Shown: in pieces, positions 1 to 11,225 of the stretch | Position numbering within the stretch: position 1 is the stretch's first letter | How the letters are laid out: the number at the start of each line of letters is the position of its first letter | Position numbers and translations under genes: made by a program | From: an uncultured Pelagibacteraceae bacterium | GTDB taxonomy: Bacteria; Pseudomonadota; Alphaproteobacteria; Pelagibacterales; Pelagibacteraceae | DNA: 32,688 nucleotides | Direction: 5' to 3' | Assembly: GCA_950068185.1 (NCBI GenBank) | Contig: CATMHL010000003.1 | Coordinates: 1 to 32,688, forward strand | Notes under the pieces: model-generated | Told to the model about the DNA's origin: nothing | Databases searched by the model: none | What the model saw: the letters and a program-made list of their open reading frames with translations, nothing else

Positions 1-1136
1 TTGTAATGTAACATAAATCTTACTCTTTTTTGTCCTTCCAAACTTTCAATTCGTTGTTCATCTTCTGTCGTTCCCAAGGTTGTAGTAACTAATGCTTGAG
101 TTTCACCTCTGGTAAATAAAGCAGATCCATGAGTCCTAGGTAATACTCCAACTTCACACTTAATAGGTCTCACATCTGACAATCCTCTTCCATCAATTCT
201 TTTTTTACTTTTAAGTATCTTTGTTCTTACTATATCTTTTTCTAAATTTTTTAATTGTAAGGATATTTCAAGCTCCGAATAAGTATCATCTCCTTCGAAT
301 AAGGATTTACATTTTTCGGACGCTAAATTAACTAATTCTGATCTTTTCTTTTTGTCTTTTTCAGAAAAAGCTTTTTCTAAATCTTTTGTTAGTTCTTTTG
401 AAATTTTATTTTTTAATTTGCTATAATCTTTTTCTTCTATCTTCCACGCTTCGTTTGAACTTTTTTTAGCTAGAGATTCTATCGCTTTGATTACTGGAAT
501 AAATTTTTCGTGTCCAAATTTAATTGCATCTAACATCTGTTTTTCGGTTAAACTTGATGCTTCAGATTCAACCATTAATACTGCATCTTTTGTGCCAGCA
601 ACAACTAAATCTAATTTGGACTCTTTTAACTCTTCTTTAGATGGATTTAATACATAATTGTTATTTATATAACCTACTCTTGAAGCAGCTATAGGTCCTT
701 GAAAAGGTAAGCCCGAAATTGCTAAAGCAGCTGACGATGCGATAATTGACAATATATCTGCCTCGTTTTCATTATCGTACGAAAGTACTGTTGGTAAAAT
801 TTGTACTTCATTTCTAAAATTTTCTGGAAATAATGGACGAATCGGTCGATCAATTAATCTTGAAATCAAAGTTTCAGATTCAGTTGGCCTTGCTTCTCTC
901 TTAAAATAACCTCCTGGTATTTTGCCAGCTGCATAATATTTTTCTTGATAATTTACTTGTAGTGGAAAATAATCAGTTTCTGGATCAACTTTTTTTGCAC
1001 CCACAACCGTTGAAATAACAACGGTTTCTCCACAAGTTGCAATTATGGCCCCGTCTGCTTGGCGGGCTATCTTGCCAGTTTCCAAAGTTAATTTTTTTCT
1101 ACCTAGTTCTATTTCTTCTTTAAATACTTTAAACAT
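1..1136 (-). CDS. pnp: Polyribonucleotide nucleotidyltransferase (PNPase), 3' part cut by window start
   Basis: Reverse-strand reading frame MFKVFKEEIELGRKKLTLETGKIARQADGAIIATCGETVV...PGGYFKREARPTESETLISRLIDRPIRPLFP... is typical PNPase; runs off the left edge; located right after rpsO. Confidence 0.96.
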   Translation of the reverse strand, partial: MFKVFKEEIELGRKKLTLETGKIARQADGAIIATCGETVVISTVVGAKKVDPETDYFPLQVNYQEKYYAAGKIPGGYFKREARPTESETLISRLIDRPIRPLFPENFRNEVQILPTVLSYDNENEADILSIIASSAALAISGLPFQGPIAASRVGYINNNYVLNPSKEELKESKLDLVVAGTKDAVLMVESEASSLTEKQMLDAIKFGHEKFIPVIKAIESLAKKSSNEAWKIEEKDYSKLKNKISKELTKDLEKAFSEKDKKKRSELVNLASEKCKSLFEGDDTYSELEISLQLKNLEKDIVRTKILKSKKRIDGRGLSDVRPIKCEVGVLPRTHGSALFTRGETQALVTTTLGTTEDEQRIESLEGQKRVRFMLHY

Positions 1137-1397
1137 TTATTTTCTTAGTTTTAATTTTGTTAATATATTTTTATATGACTCAGAGTTGTTGCTTTTGAGA
1201 TATTCTAATAGGCGCTTTCTTCGGTTGACTGCATATAATAAGCCCCTCGTCGAATGTTTATCATTTTTATTTTTTTTAAAATGATTAGTTAAATTATTTA
1301 TTTTTTCACTTAATAAACCAATTTGAACTTCGGATGAACCTACATCTTTTGAATTAAGTTTCAAAGAGTCAATTATCTTTTTATTTTTTTTCTGCAT
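1137..1397 (-). CDS. rpsO: 30S ribosomal protein S15
   Basis: 86 aa with GSSEVQIGLLSEKINNLTNHFKKNKNDKHSTRGLLYAVNRRKRLLEYLK, the S15 signature. Confidence 0.98.
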   Translation of the reverse strand: MQKKNKKIIDSLKLNSKDVGSSEVQIGLLSEKINNLTNHFKKNKNDKHSTRGLLYAVNRRKRLLEYLKSNNSESYKNILTKLKLRK

Positions 1398-1399
1398 AA

Positions 1400-1768
1400 T
1401 TATTTATTTTTTTGTATTAATTTTTCTATTTTTTCAGCATAATCAAACGATTTATCACCAACAAAAGAAACTTTTGGCAAAAACTTCATATCAATCTTTT
1501 TTGACAGAGCTTTTCTAATAAGATGGGAAAATTCAGTTAATATGTTAACTGCATGTTCTGTATCTTTTCCGCCCAATGGTATGACATACACTCTAGCATT
1601 TTTAAGATCTGGACTCATCCTGACTTCAGTAACCGTAATACTTTTTGTTTCTAAAATTGGTACTTTTGCCTCATCTTTTAAAAAAATTTGTCCCAAGGAC
1701 TGTTTTATTAATTCTCCTACTCTTAATTGTCTTTGTGAAAAGGGAGCATTATCGTTTCGCCTAATCAT
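1400..1768 (-). CDS. rbfA: Ribosome-binding factor A
   Basis: 122 aa; RVGELIKQSLGQIF...ITVTEVRMSPDLKNARVYV; located between infB and rpsO. Confidence 0.95.
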   Translation of the reverse strand: MIRRNDNAPFSQRQLRVGELIKQSLGQIFLKDEAKVPILETKSITVTEVRMSPDLKNARVYVIPLGGKDTEHAVNILTEFSHLIRKALSKKIDMKFLPKVSFVGDKSFDYAEKIEKLIQKNK

Positions 1769-4002
1769 TAAATTCTTCTTTCTGTCTCTATAATCTTATA
1801 AACTTCGATTACATCTTTTTCTTTAAAATCGGCAAAATTTTTGAGGGTTATACCACATTCAAGACCTGCCGTTACTTGTTTTGCGGCATTTTTTTCTCTA
1901 AAAATACTATTTATTGCACCTGTATATAATACATTTCCATCTCTTATCAACCTGGCATTTAAATTATTTACTATTTCTCCTTCTATAACTTTTGATCCGG
2001 CTACTTTGCCAACTTTCGAAACCGTAAAAATTGTCTGCACTTCTGCAGAACCTACCGCTTGTTCTTTTACATCTGGTTTTAGTAAACCTGATAATGAGTC
2101 ATTTATAAAATCTAAAACCTCATAAATTATATTAAAAAATTTTATTGTTATTTTATGAGTTTCAGCCAATTTCTTTGCTTCTTTATTTGGTCTCACATTA
2201 AAACCTATAAGAATAGCATTAGAAGCTCTTGCAAGAGTTACATCTGTTTCAGTAATTACACCAATATTAGATAAAATTATTTTTGGAGTAACTTCTGGAT
2301 GCTTGATTTTCTCAATTGCATTTTTTAGTGCTTCGCTAGAACCATGTACATCAGATTTAATAATTATAGACAGTTCTTCAGGTGTAGCGGTGTCGTCAAA
2401 TGCAGATTCTTTATTTGCTGAAATTAGTGGTGCCTGTTTTGATTTCAAGTCTTTAATTCTATATTCATTTATTTTCTTTGCTTTCTCTTCAGAATCCACC
2501 ACTATAAAATCATCACCAGCAAATGCAGAATTATTCATACCCAAAATCTCTACTGGAGTTGATGGTAATGCTGAATCAATATTTTGTCCTTGATCATTTA
2601 TCATTGCCCTTATTTTTCCCCAAGTGTTTCCGCTAACAAAATAATTCCCTTTCTCTAAATTACCACTTATTATCAAAACTGTAGACACTGATCCTTTACC
2701 TTTATCTATTCTAGATTCTAGTATAACCCCTGTTGCAGAGCCTTCGAAACTTGCTGTTAGATCAAGAAGGTCTGATTGAAGAGTAATATTTTCCTTAAGT
2801 TTATCTAAATTTTTTTTTGTAATCGCTGAAACCTCAGCAAACAATGTGTCTCCACTTAATTCTTCTGCAATTAACTCATATTGCAAAAGTTCATTTTTTA
2901 TTTTTTGTGGATCAGCTGCAGGTAAATCACATTTGTTTATTGCAACAATAATTGGCACTTTTGCCGCTTTTGCGTGTTTTATTGCTTCTATTGTTTGAGG
3001 TTTAACTCCATCATCAGCTGCCACAACAAGAACAACGATGTCTGTCACTTTTGATCCTCTTGCTCTCATTTCAGTAAAAGCTGCATGGCCTGGTGTATCA
3101 ATAAATGTAATACTTTTTCCTTTTTCTGTTTTTACTCTATAAGCCCCTATGTGTTGAGTTATTCCTCCATGTTCCTGTGCAACAATGTTCGTGTTTCTTA
3201 AAGCGTCCAGTAATGATGTTTTTCCATGATCAACATGACCCATAACAGTTACAATTGGAGGTCTTGATTTTAAATTTTTGTTATCTTTTTTTTCGGGTTT
3301 TAAAATATTTAAATCTGGTTTTTTTTCCCTAATAGGTATATTTCCAAATTCTTTTACAAGATATTCCGCTGTATCAGCATCAATAGTATGATTTATAGTT
3401 GCAACAACACCCATACCCAAAAGATGTTTGATTATATTACTAGCCTGCATAGCCATTCTATTTGAAAGTTCTTGTATAGTAATCTTGCCAGGAATATTGA
3501 CTTCATGAACAATTTTTTTAGTTTCAATCTTTGCTTTTTCAGAATCTTGGTTTTTCTTTTCTTTAAGTCTGGCACGTCTTACCGATGCTAAACTTCTCTC
3601 TCTTCCATCCAAAACTTCATCATCTAAAGCTTTTGATAAAGTAAGTTTTTGTTCTCTTTTTGAAGTAAACCCTTTGTCTTTTCCTAAACTGCTCTTTTTT
3701 GGTTGTAAACTATCTTCTTTTAAATTTTTAAATCTATTCGTGGCTCTTTCTTCAGCCATCTTTCTAATATCAACATTGCTGTTTATTCGTGTTTTTTTTG
3801 GAATGAAATTAGCAGTTGATTTAGATTTGTTAAAGTTATTATCTCGCGATTGAAATTTCTTTTCTCCCCATCTTCTTGGAGCTTTTTTTTCTATAAGAAC
3901 CGATGTTTTTTGCCTACTTTTTACATAATTCGGAACATTATGTAGTGTTTTTGATGAAACACTTAAAGTAAGTTTTTTTTTCTTTATTTTTTTTTCTTCC
4001 AT
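1768..4002 (-). CDS. infB: Translation initiation factor IF-2
   Basis: 744 aa; [23 protein letters not shown]...[12 protein letters not shown]...[18 protein letters not shown]-domain motifs. Confidence 0.98.
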   Translation of the reverse strand: MEEKKIKKKKLTLSVSSKTLHNVPNYVKSRQKTSVLIEKKAPRRWGEKKFQSRDNNFNKSKSTANFIPKKTRINSNVDIRKMAEERATNRFKNLKEDSLQPKKSSLGKDKGFTSKREQKLTLSKALDDEVLDGRERSLASVRRARLKEKKNQDSEKAKIETKKIVHEVNIPGKITIQELSNRMAMQASNIIKHLLGMGVVATINHTIDADTAEYLVKEFGNIPIREKKPDLNILKPEKKDNKNLKSRPPIVTVMGHVDHGKTSLLDALRNTNIVAQEHGGITQHIGAYRVKTEKGKSITFIDTPGHAAFTEMRARGSKVTDIVVLVVAADDGVKPQTIEAIKHAKAAKVPIIVAINKCDLPAADPQKIKNELLQYELIAEELSGDTLFAEVSAITKKNLDKLKENITLQSDLLDLTASFEGSATGVILESRIDKGKGSVSTVLIISGNLEKGNYFVSGNTWGKIRAMINDQGQNIDSALPSTPVEILGMNNSAFAGDDFIVVDSEEKAKKINEYRIKDLKSKQAPLISANKESAFDDTATPEELSIIIKSDVHGSSEALKNAIEKIKHPEVTPKIILSNIGVITETDVTLARASNAILIGFNVRPNKEAKKLAETHKITIKFFNIIYEVLDFINDSLSGLLKPDVKEQAVGSAEVQTIFTVSKVGKVAGSKVIEGEIVNNLNARLIRDGNVLYTGAINSIFREKNAAKQVTAGLECGITLKNFADFKEKDVIEVYKIIETERRI

Positions 4003-4016
4003 AAAAAAGATTTTCT

Positions 4017-5564
4017 TTATTTAAATACAATATTTCTAGCGTTAATAATTAAATTATCCGCTTCATTATTCGTCAAAGCAAACTCCTCAAGATATCCTTC
4101 AATTTTATATCTGATGCCTTTTTTTTCATCATAACCACCTATCAATTCATCAGTAGAAAGGTCTGCAAAATCCTTCAAAGTTTTAATTTTTTTTTCACCT
4201 AATGTTAATAACATTCCTGGTGTAAGCCCCTTGTGATTTATCAAATCATCATTAACGCCAAGATCTTTTAATTTTTTTTCAATATTTTCTTTTTCTTTAA
4301 CAAGATATTCCGCTGCTCTTTCTTTTAATTCATTGGCTGTGTTTTGGTCTACACCTTCAATTTTTATAATCTCATCTAGAGATGCTTGAGAAATTTCTTT
4401 AACTGAAGAAAATCCTTCGGCAACCAAAAGTTGTCCTAAAGTTTCATCTACCTCTAAATTTTTTACAAAAATTTCAGTTTTTTCTTTGAATTCTAATTGT
4501 CTTTTATCAGACTCTTCCTTTTCAGTTAATATATCTATTTCGAAATCAATTAATTTTGATGCCAATCTAACATTTTGTCCTCTTCTTCCTATTGCTTTAC
4601 TTAAATTTTCTTCAGTTAAAATAACTTCTATTTTTCTATTTTGATCGTCAATTATTACTTTTTGAATTTCAGCAGGCGCCAAAGCACTTACAACAAGAGA
4701 TGCCACATCTTCTGACCAATGAACTATATCTATTTTTTCTCCTGAAAGCTCGTTCACTACCGATTGGACTCTACTTCCCCTCATACCAACGCATGCTCCA
4801 ACGGGATCAATAGAAGAATCTTTTGAGATAACGCAAATTTTTGCTCTACTGCCTGGGTCTCTAGCGGACGATTTAATTTCGATGATTCCATCATAAATTT
4901 CAGGAACTTCTTGAAAAAATAATTTTTCCATAAATTTTGGACTAGCTCTAGATAAAAATATTTGTTGGCCCTTATTTTCTCTAATTACATCATAACAATA
5001 AGCTTTGATTCTATCTCCAGTCTTTAGAACTTCTCTAGGTATAAGCTCTTCTTTTTTAATAATAGATTCAGCTCTATTTAGATCTACAATTACATTTCCA
5101 TATTCTAATCTTTTTACCATACCACTTAAAATTTCATCCTTTTTACCAATAAAGTCATTATATTGCCTTTCTTTTTCAGCAGAGCGCACACTTTGAGTTA
5201 TCACCTGCCTGGCTGTTTGAGCAGCAATTCTTCCTAAATCTATAGGGGGTAATTGTTCAAATATTTCATCTCCGACTTTAATGTTTTCTTTATTTTGTAT
5301 TTTTTTTGCATGCTCCAATGAAATTTCAGTATCCAAATTTTCTGGTGACTCCACAATTGTTAATACCTTGTGCAAACTTATATTCCCATTTTCTCTGTCG
5401 ATTTTAGCTCGTATGTCATTTTCTGATCCAAACTTTGTTTTAGCTGCCTTTTGTATTGCTAACTCCATTGAGCTTAGTATAATTTCTGGATCAATAGATT
5501 TTTCTGCGGCAACAGCTTCAGCTATTCTTAAAAGTTCTACTTTATCAGATCTTTGGTTCAACAT
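4017..5564 (-). CDS. nusA: Transcription termination/antitermination protein NusA
   Basis: 515 aa with S1 and KH-type motifs (DPVGACVGMRGSRVQSVVNELSGEKIDIVHWSED; AIGRRGQNVRLASKL) and C-terminal helical repeats. Confidence 0.97.
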   Translation of the reverse strand: MLNQRSDKVELLRIAEAVAAEKSIDPEIILSSMELAIQKAAKTKFGSENDIRAKIDRENGNISLHKVLTIVESPENLDTEISLEHAKKIQNKENIKVGDEIFEQLPPIDLGRIAAQTARQVITQSVRSAEKERQYNDFIGKKDEILSGMVKRLEYGNVIVDLNRAESIIKKEELIPREVLKTGDRIKAYCYDVIRENKGQQIFLSRASPKFMEKLFFQEVPEIYDGIIEIKSSARDPGSRAKICVISKDSSIDPVGACVGMRGSRVQSVVNELSGEKIDIVHWSEDVASLVVSALAPAEIQKVIIDDQNRKIEVILTEENLSKAIGRRGQNVRLASKLIDFEIDILTEKEESDKRQLEFKEKTEIFVKNLEVDETLGQLLVAEGFSSVKEISQASLDEIIKIEGVDQNTANELKERAAEYLVKEKENIEKKLKDLGVNDDLINHKGLTPGMLLTLGEKKIKTLKDFADLSTDELIGGYDEKKGIRYKIEGYLEEFALTNNEADNLIINARNIVFK

Positions 5565-5584
5565 AATTGAATTCCGTTTCCTCT

Positions 5585-5611
5585 AAAAAAAAATGGGCAA
5601 AAGCCCATTTT
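5585..5611 (-). terminator. Intrinsic terminator-like hairpin between metK and nusA (possible nusA attenuator)
   Basis: Minus-strand AAAATGGGC-TTTT-GCCCATTTTTTTTT: perfect 9-bp stem (5590-5598 / 5603-5611), 4-nt loop, T-tract down to 5585. Confidence 0.85.
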
Positions 5612-5667
5612 GGATTTTCCAGGTAACTTAAGGTTTATTTAATTTATATTTTAACTTTTTTCAAGGC

Positions 5668-6834
5668 CTACTTTTTGAAAATTGTTGTTTTATCAATTTT
5701 TTCCCAAGAAAAGGAACCATTTAATCTTGGTTTTCTACCAAAATGACCGTAGGTTGCAGTACATTCATATATAGGTTTATTTAAAGACAACATTTCTCTT
5801 ATACCTCTAGGGCTTAAATCAAAATTATCTTTTATTAAATTTTTCACATGTTTTGACTTTTCATCATCACCGTCAAAAAGATCAACGTATATTGATAAAG
5901 GTTTAGAAACACCAATAGCATAAGCTAATTGAATTAAACATTTATTTGCAATTTTTGAGGCAACTACATTTTTTGCAATATATCTTGCGGCATAAGCAGC
6001 CGATCTATCAACTTTACTTGGATCCTTGCCAGAAAAGGCTCCTCCTCCATGAGGCGCGGCTCCACCGTAAGTATCAACAACAATCTTTCTTCCCGTTAAA
6101 CCTGAGTCTCCATCGGGTCCTCCAATTATAAACTGACCTGTCGGATTCACATAAAACTCCTCTTCCTTTAATCCTGATAGCAATTCTTTTGGAATTGATT
6201 TTTCTAAATATGGACGGACTATTTCTTTTACTTGAGATTGATTAACTTCCGGTGAATGCTGAGTAGAAATTACAACAGACGTTACTTTTGTTGGTATTCC
6301 ATTTTCATACATCATTGTAACTTGACTTTTTGAATCTGGTTCTAACTTATCTGCCTTACCATTTTTTCTATCTGCAGCCATTAATTTTAATATTTTGTGA
6401 GAATAATAAATTGGTGCTGGCATTAAAACTTCAGTTTCATCACATGCGTAGCCAAACATCATTCCTTGATCACCGGCCCCCTCATCTTTTTTATTACCTT
6501 TCGAATCCACCCCCATGGCAATATCCGTAGATTGAGAGTGCAAATGAACATCTATACTACAATTTTTCCAGTGAAATCCTTTTTGTTCATATCCTATATC
6601 TTTAATACAATTACGAACTTTATTTATTAAATCATCTCTCCTAATTGCTGGTCCCCTTGTTTCTCCAACCAAAATAACTTTGTTTGTAGTTGTTAAAGTT
6701 TCACATGCTACTCTGGAAAAAGGTTCTTTTGCTAGATAGGTATCCACAACCATGTCTGATATACGGTCACAAATCTTATCTGGATGACCTTCTGAAACAG
6801 ATTCGCTAGTAAATAAATATGATTTTTTACTCAT
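5668..6834 (-). CDS. metK: S-adenosylmethionine synthase
   Basis: 388 aa; [57 protein letters not shown]. Confidence 0.98.
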   Translation of the reverse strand: MSKKSYLFTSESVSEGHPDKICDRISDMVVDTYLAKEPFSRVACETLTTTNKVILVGETRGPAIRRDDLINKVRNCIKDIGYEQKGFHWKNCSIDVHLHSQSTDIAMGVDSKGNKKDEGAGDQGMMFGYACDETEVLMPAPIYYSHKILKLMAADRKNGKADKLEPDSKSQVTMMYENGIPTKVTSVVISTQHSPEVNQSQVKEIVRPYLEKSIPKELLSGLKEEEFYVNPTGQFIIGGPDGDSGLTGRKIVVDTYGGAAPHGGGAFSGKDPSKVDRSAAYAARYIAKNVVASKIANKCLIQLAYAIGVSKPLSIYVDLFDGDDEKSKHVKNLIKDNFDLSPRGIREMLSLNKPIYECTATYGHFGRKPRLNGSFSWEKIDKTTIFKK

Positions 6835-8408
6835 TAGATTTTAAGTTTTTTAAAAATTAAAGTTAGAAATATATACAATAAAATTATTAAAAAAAATATT
6901 TTATTTCCATGATTGGAAAATAAAGTAGGTTGATTAAAGTAGGGGAAATTTAATTCAATATTACCTGACTCTCCCGTATTAAGTGATTTAAGCACTTTAC
7001 CATTTGGATTAATAAAAGCAGAAATTCCCTTATTGGCAGATCTTGCAATAAAAACTCCTTCTTCGATTGATCGATAAATTGCTTTTGTAAAGTGTTGCTG
7101 TGGACCTATTGATTGACCAAACCAAGCATCTTCGGAAATATTAACTACTAGATCAGGAAGTTGATTTGCTTTTTTTATTTTAGCTGGATAAATTATTTCA
7201 TAACAAATTAGTGGAAGAATCAATTTTTCATTAAACTGACTACCAAGATTTATCATCATTCTTTCGTCTCCGGAAGAAAATGAACTATATCCTGGAGTTA
7301 TTTTTTTTAATCCAAATTTAGATAAAGTTTTTTCAAAAGGTAAAAATTCACCAAAAGGAACAAGATTAATTTTATTATATAATGATAAAATTTCTAATTT
7401 ATAGTTTAAGACCGCTAAACTGTTAAAATATTTTTGATCATCTATGTTATTAATGCTAGTAAAATTATTTATTCCTAAAATTATTAAATGATTTTCAGAA
7501 AATTTATCTTTAAATAAATTTCGATACTTTTTTATATCTTCTAAATAAGATTGATAAAATATCCCTTCTGGCCAAATAAACAAAGTTTTTTTATCTTTCT
7601 TCGGATCACTAATTTTAATAAGTCGTTTAATTTGAAATTCTTCACTTTGATTATTATAATCTTTAAGTGAAAAATTAGGTGAAATTATCTTAACATTGAT
7701 TTCTTTATCAAATTTATAATTGCTGTTGTTAAGTTTAAACTTTCCGTATGAATAATTTCCAATAAAAATTATTAAACAAAACAAAACAAAAAAAATATTT
7801 TTTAAAACAAACTCTTTTTTAAAAAAAAGAAAAGGAATGCAAAAAAAAGTAATCGAAATCAAACTTAATGAATATGCACCTATTAATGATAGTATTTGTA
7901 CAATTTCTGTTGACCATGACCAAGTATATGAAATTAAATTCCATGGGAACCCAGTAAATAAATTTCCTCTTAAAAATTCAAATATAGAAAAAACTAAAGA
8001 AAAAAATAAAATAAAAGAAATATCTTTCTCTACAAAGGTCCCTACTAGTAAAATTGCTAGCCCAAAAAATAAAGATAAGAATAGAGGAATCAATATAAGA
8101 GCAAAAGGAATTAAACCTTTGAACATTTCATCGTGAGTTAAAGATATAGCAATCCAATAATTGCCTAATAAAAAAAAGCCAAACCCAAAAGAACATCCTA
8201 AATAAAAAAAATACCGATTAGACTTTTTATTCCTATATTTAGATTGTGTACTTTTTTTAACTTTTGAAATTAAAAATAATAAAATTGAAAATGTAAAAAA
8301 ATTTATAAATGTTAAATTATATGGAGCAAAACCGAGGATCGTTATTGCACCAAGTAAAAAGGGGGCAAAAAATATAACGAATAATTTATTATTAAGTTTA
8401 GCAATCAA
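6834..8408 (-). CDS. lnt: Apolipoprotein N-acyltransferase
   Basis: 524 aa; hydrophobic N-terminal half then nitrilase-like domain ([44 protein letters not shown]). Confidence 0.93.
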   Translation of the reverse strand: MIAKLNNKLFVIFFAPFLLGAITILGFAPYNLTFINFFTFSILLFLISKVKKSTQSKYRNKKSNRYFFYLGCSFGFGFFLLGNYWIAISLTHDEMFKGLIPFALILIPLFLSLFFGLAILLVGTFVEKDISFILFFSLVFSIFEFLRGNLFTGFPWNLISYTWSWSTEIVQILSLIGAYSLSLISITFFCIPFLFFKKEFVLKNIFFVLFCLIIFIGNYSYGKFKLNNSNYKFDKEINVKIISPNFSLKDYNNQSEEFQIKRLIKISDPKKDKKTLFIWPEGIFYQSYLEDIKKYRNLFKDKFSENHLIILGINNFTSINNIDDQKYFNSLAVLNYKLEILSLYNKINLVPFGEFLPFEKTLSKFGLKKITPGYSSFSSGDERMMINLGSQFNEKLILPLICYEIIYPAKIKKANQLPDLVVNISEDAWFGQSIGPQQHFTKAIYRSIEEGVFIARSANKGISAFINPNGKVLKSLNTGESGNIELNFPYFNQPTLFSNHGNKIFFLIILLYIFLTLIFKKLKI

Positions 8409-8424
8409 ATTAAAATCCTTATTA

Positions 8425-8883
8425 TTAATTAATTGAATTTAAAATTCTCTTTTCAATTTTATTCATCTTGGAATAATCTTGATTTTTAATGTGATTATAA
8501 CCTATCAGATGTAAAAGGCCGTGAACCCAAGCTTTATCAAATTCTAAAAGGAAATTATTTTTTTTTGTTCGAGAATTAATAATTTCATAAGATGTAGCCA
8601 TATCTCCTATATAAAGTTTTTTTTGTTTAATAAATTTTAAATTATTTGAAGACAAAAAAGGAAATGATAAAACGTCAGTTGATTTGTTTTGATTTCTGAA
8701 TTTTTTATTAAGTCTTTTCATATTTAAGGAACTGGTTAATAAAATAGTAAAAGTGATATTTTTTCCTTTAAAAAATTTAACAATTTTTGAAATTTTTTTT
8801 AATTTTTTACTAAAATACTTTTTAGGATTTTTAATTTTTTTATGCCAAGATTTACTATTTACCTCAACATTAACCTTTATCAT
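8425..8883 (-). CDS. ybeY: Endoribonuclease YbeY
   Basis: 152 aa; NKSTDVLSFPF and HGLLHLIGYNH metal-binding motif. Confidence 0.94.
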   Translation of the reverse strand: MIKVNVEVNSKSWHKKIKNPKKYFSKKLKKISKIVKFFKGKNITFTILLTSSLNMKRLNKKFRNQNKSTDVLSFPFLSSNNLKFIKQKKLYIGDMATSYEIINSRTKKNNFLLEFDKAWVHGLLHLIGYNHIKNQDYSKMNKIEKRILNSIN

Positions 8884-9886
8884 CGGTATTCTTTTGATAG
8901 GCTTCTACAATTTTTGTTACCAATGGATGTCTCATTACATCTTGATGGTCAAAATTTATAACTGATATTTCTTTAATACCTTTTAATATAGCTTGTGATT
9001 TTATTAAACCTGATTGATTTTTATTTGGTAAATCAACTTGCGACGGATCTCCATTTACAACTAGTTTTGATTTTTCCCCTATTCTAGTTAAAAACATTTT
9101 AATTTGTGTTTCAGTTGCGTTTTGGGCTTCATCAAGAATAGCAAATGAATTTTTTAAAGTACGTCCTCTCATAAAAGCAAGCGGTGCTATTTCAATGGAG
9201 CCAGATTCAATTTTTCTTTGAATTTTATCGTAGTCCAATAAGTCATAAAGAGAATCATATAAGGGTCTTAAATAAGGATCTATTTTTTCTTTCATATCAC
9301 CAGGTAAAAAACCTAACCTTTCCCCAGCTTCAACTGCTGGTCTCGATAAAATTATTCTTTCAACTTTTTTCTCCAACAGCATAGATAAAGCTACAGCTAC
9401 GGCCAAATAGGTTTTGCCTGTCCCTGCTGGACCTAGTGACATTACTATTTGGTTAGTCCTAAGTGATCTTACATATTCTTTTTGTTTTAATGATCTGGGT
9501 ATAACAGACCTTTTTGGAGTTTTAATTACATCTCCTAGGGGCTGCACAGTTGATTGGTTTTTTGTGTCTAGTACCATGTCTTTATTTAATGATGTAGTTA
9601 CATCATTTCCATCTATTTTTTTATCAGATATAAAGCGTTTAATTAAGTACTCAATTGCATCTTTAACTTTTTCATTTGCATGTTTATCACCCTTAATTGC
9701 AATTGAATTACCTCTAAAATAAATCTTTGAACCGCTAATTTTTTCTAATTCTTTAAGATTATTATCAAAAGATCCTACGATTCCCATCAAAATTTGATTA
9801 TTAAATATACGAACGTTAATTGAGTCATCTACTCCACGTGTTATTGCAACTTCCTTATCACTATTATTTTGTTTATTTATTTTCAC
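8870..9886 (-). CDS. PhoH family protein (PhoH-like ATPase)
   Basis: 338 aa; SLGPAGTGKTYLAVAVA Walker A, FAILDEAQNAT Walker B; 14-nt overlap with ybeY. Confidence 0.94.
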   Translation of the reverse strand: MKINKQNNSDKEVAITRGVDDSINVRIFNNQILMGIVGSFDNNLKELEKISGSKIYFRGNSIAIKGDKHANEKVKDAIEYLIKRFISDKKIDGNDVTTSLNKDMVLDTKNQSTVQPLGDVIKTPKRSVIPRSLKQKEYVRSLRTNQIVMSLGPAGTGKTYLAVAVALSMLLEKKVERIILSRPAVEAGERLGFLPGDMKEKIDPYLRPLYDSLYDLLDYDKIQRKIESGSIEIAPLAFMRGRTLKNSFAILDEAQNATETQIKMFLTRIGEKSKLVVNGDPSQVDLPNKNQSGLIKSQAILKGIKEISVINFDHQDVMRHPLVTKIVEAYQKNTDDKG

Positions 9887-9891
9887 AAAAA

Positions 9892-11220
9892 TTATGCTGC
9901 TTTTACTTTATTGGTTTCGTAAATACCAAATAAATTCTTTTGATTAAAAGATGTAATTTTTATATTTGCTAACTCTCCAACTTTACAATTGTTTGCCTTA
10001 AATATAACTGGAGTCATATATCTTGTTCTGCCAAAATATTCTTCTTGATTATCTAATTTGTTTTCAATTAACACTTCACAATGCTGTTGTAGATATTCTT
10101 TGTTATTTCTATGTTGAAAATTTTCTAATTTATTTTGTAATTTTTTGAGTCTTATTTTACTTTCCACTAAATTATTCAACTTTTTTGTCGCTGATGGTGT
10201 TCCAGGTCTTGGACTAAAAATAAACGAATAAGAATTAACAAAACCTACTTTTTTTACAAGTTCCATTGTGTCCTCAAAATCCTCGTCGGTCTCTCCGGGA
10301 TATCCAACAATAAAATCACTTGAAATTTTAGTATTTTTATTAACTTTGTTCAGTTTTTCGATTACAGACATATAATATTCTCGATTATGTTTTCTGTTCA
10401 TTGATTTAAGAATTTTGTTGGATCCACTTTGAATAGGAAGATGCAAAAGTGGCATAAGTTTTTCACAATCTTTATAACAATCAATTAAATCCTCTGTCAT
10501 GTCTTTTGGATGCGAAGTTGTGAATCTAATTCTTTTTAAATTTTTAATATTATTTAACGTTCTTATTAACGAGGAAAGTCTGTACTTTTTATTGTAGTTG
10601 TAAGCATTAACGTTTTGACCAAGTAAAATAATTTCTCTAGCCCCATTACTAACTAAATTTTGTGCCTCATCAATAATCTGTTCAAAAGGTCTTGAGTACT
10701 CAGGTCCTCTTGTATATGGAACAACACAAAAATGGCAAAATTTATCACATCCCTCTTGGATAGTTAAATAAGAAGAAATTTTATTTTGTGAATTAGAAAT
10801 TTTTTTCAGTTCATCAAATTTTCCTACTACATCAAATTTAGTTTCGTTAATTTTTTCTTTTTTTCTTTCATAATTCAAAATTAAATCCCCAATTTTATGG
10901 TAAGATTGAGGTCCAATTACCATATCAATATATGGCTCTCTTTTTATCATTTCTTCTGACTCAGCTTGAGCAACACACCCAGAAACAACAACTAATGGTT
11001 TTTTTAAATTTTTAAAATCTTTTTTAACTCTACCAATTTCATCATAAACCTTTTCAGTTGCTTTTTTACGGATATGGCAAGTATTCAAAACAAAGCAATC
11101 AGCTTCTTTTTTTATATGAGTTTTACTATAACCAATTATTGAAGTTAAATCGTAAATACGATTTGAATCGTACTCATTCATTTGACATCCGAAGGTTTTG
11201 ATAAATATTTTTTTAGGCAA
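9892..11220 (-). CDS. miaB: tRNA-2-methylthio-N6-dimethylallyladenosine synthase
   Basis: 442 aa; KTFGCQMNEYDSNR and radical-SAM EGCDKFCHFCVVPYTRGPEYSRP, C-terminal TRAM-like region. Confidence 0.96.
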   Translation of the reverse strand: MPKKIFIKTFGCQMNEYDSNRIYDLTSIIGYSKTHIKKEADCFVLNTCHIRKKATEKVYDEIGRVKKDFKNLKKPLVVVSGCVAQAESEEMIKREPYIDMVIGPQSYHKIGDLILNYERKKEKINETKFDVVGKFDELKKISNSQNKISSYLTIQEGCDKFCHFCVVPYTRGPEYSRPFEQIIDEAQNLVSNGAREIILLGQNVNAYNYNKKYRLSSLIRTLNNIKNLKRIRFTTSHPKDMTEDLIDCYKDCEKLMPLLHLPIQSGSNKILKSMNRKHNREYYMSVIEKLNKVNKNTKISSDFIVGYPGETDEDFEDTMELVKKVGFVNSYSFIFSPRPGTPSATKKLNNLVESKIRLKKLQNKLENFQHRNNKEYLQQHCEVLIENKLDNQEEYFGRTRYMTPVIFKANNCKVGELANIKITSFNQKNLFGIYETNKVKAA

Positions 11221-11225
11221 TTTTT

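Noticed and set aside
5281-5586. 101-aa plus-strand ORF antisense to nusA 5' end
   Set aside because: Fully antisense to a conserved CDS and ends in the terminator region; no family resemblance.
5612-5667. SAM riboswitch next to metK
   Set aside because: This region is downstream of metK, not upstream, and I could not recognise a SAM-II/SAM-V type aptamer. Upstream of metK the start abuts lnt with no leader.
7837-8136. 99-aa plus-strand ORF antisense to lnt
   Set aside because: Lys/Ile/Asn-rich antisense of a transmembrane region; expected artefact in AT-rich DNA.
9414-9722. 102-aa plus-strand ORF antisense to phoH
   Set aside because: Lies wholly inside a well-supported conserved CDS; low-complexity hydrophobic/Ser-rich translation typical of antisense frames.
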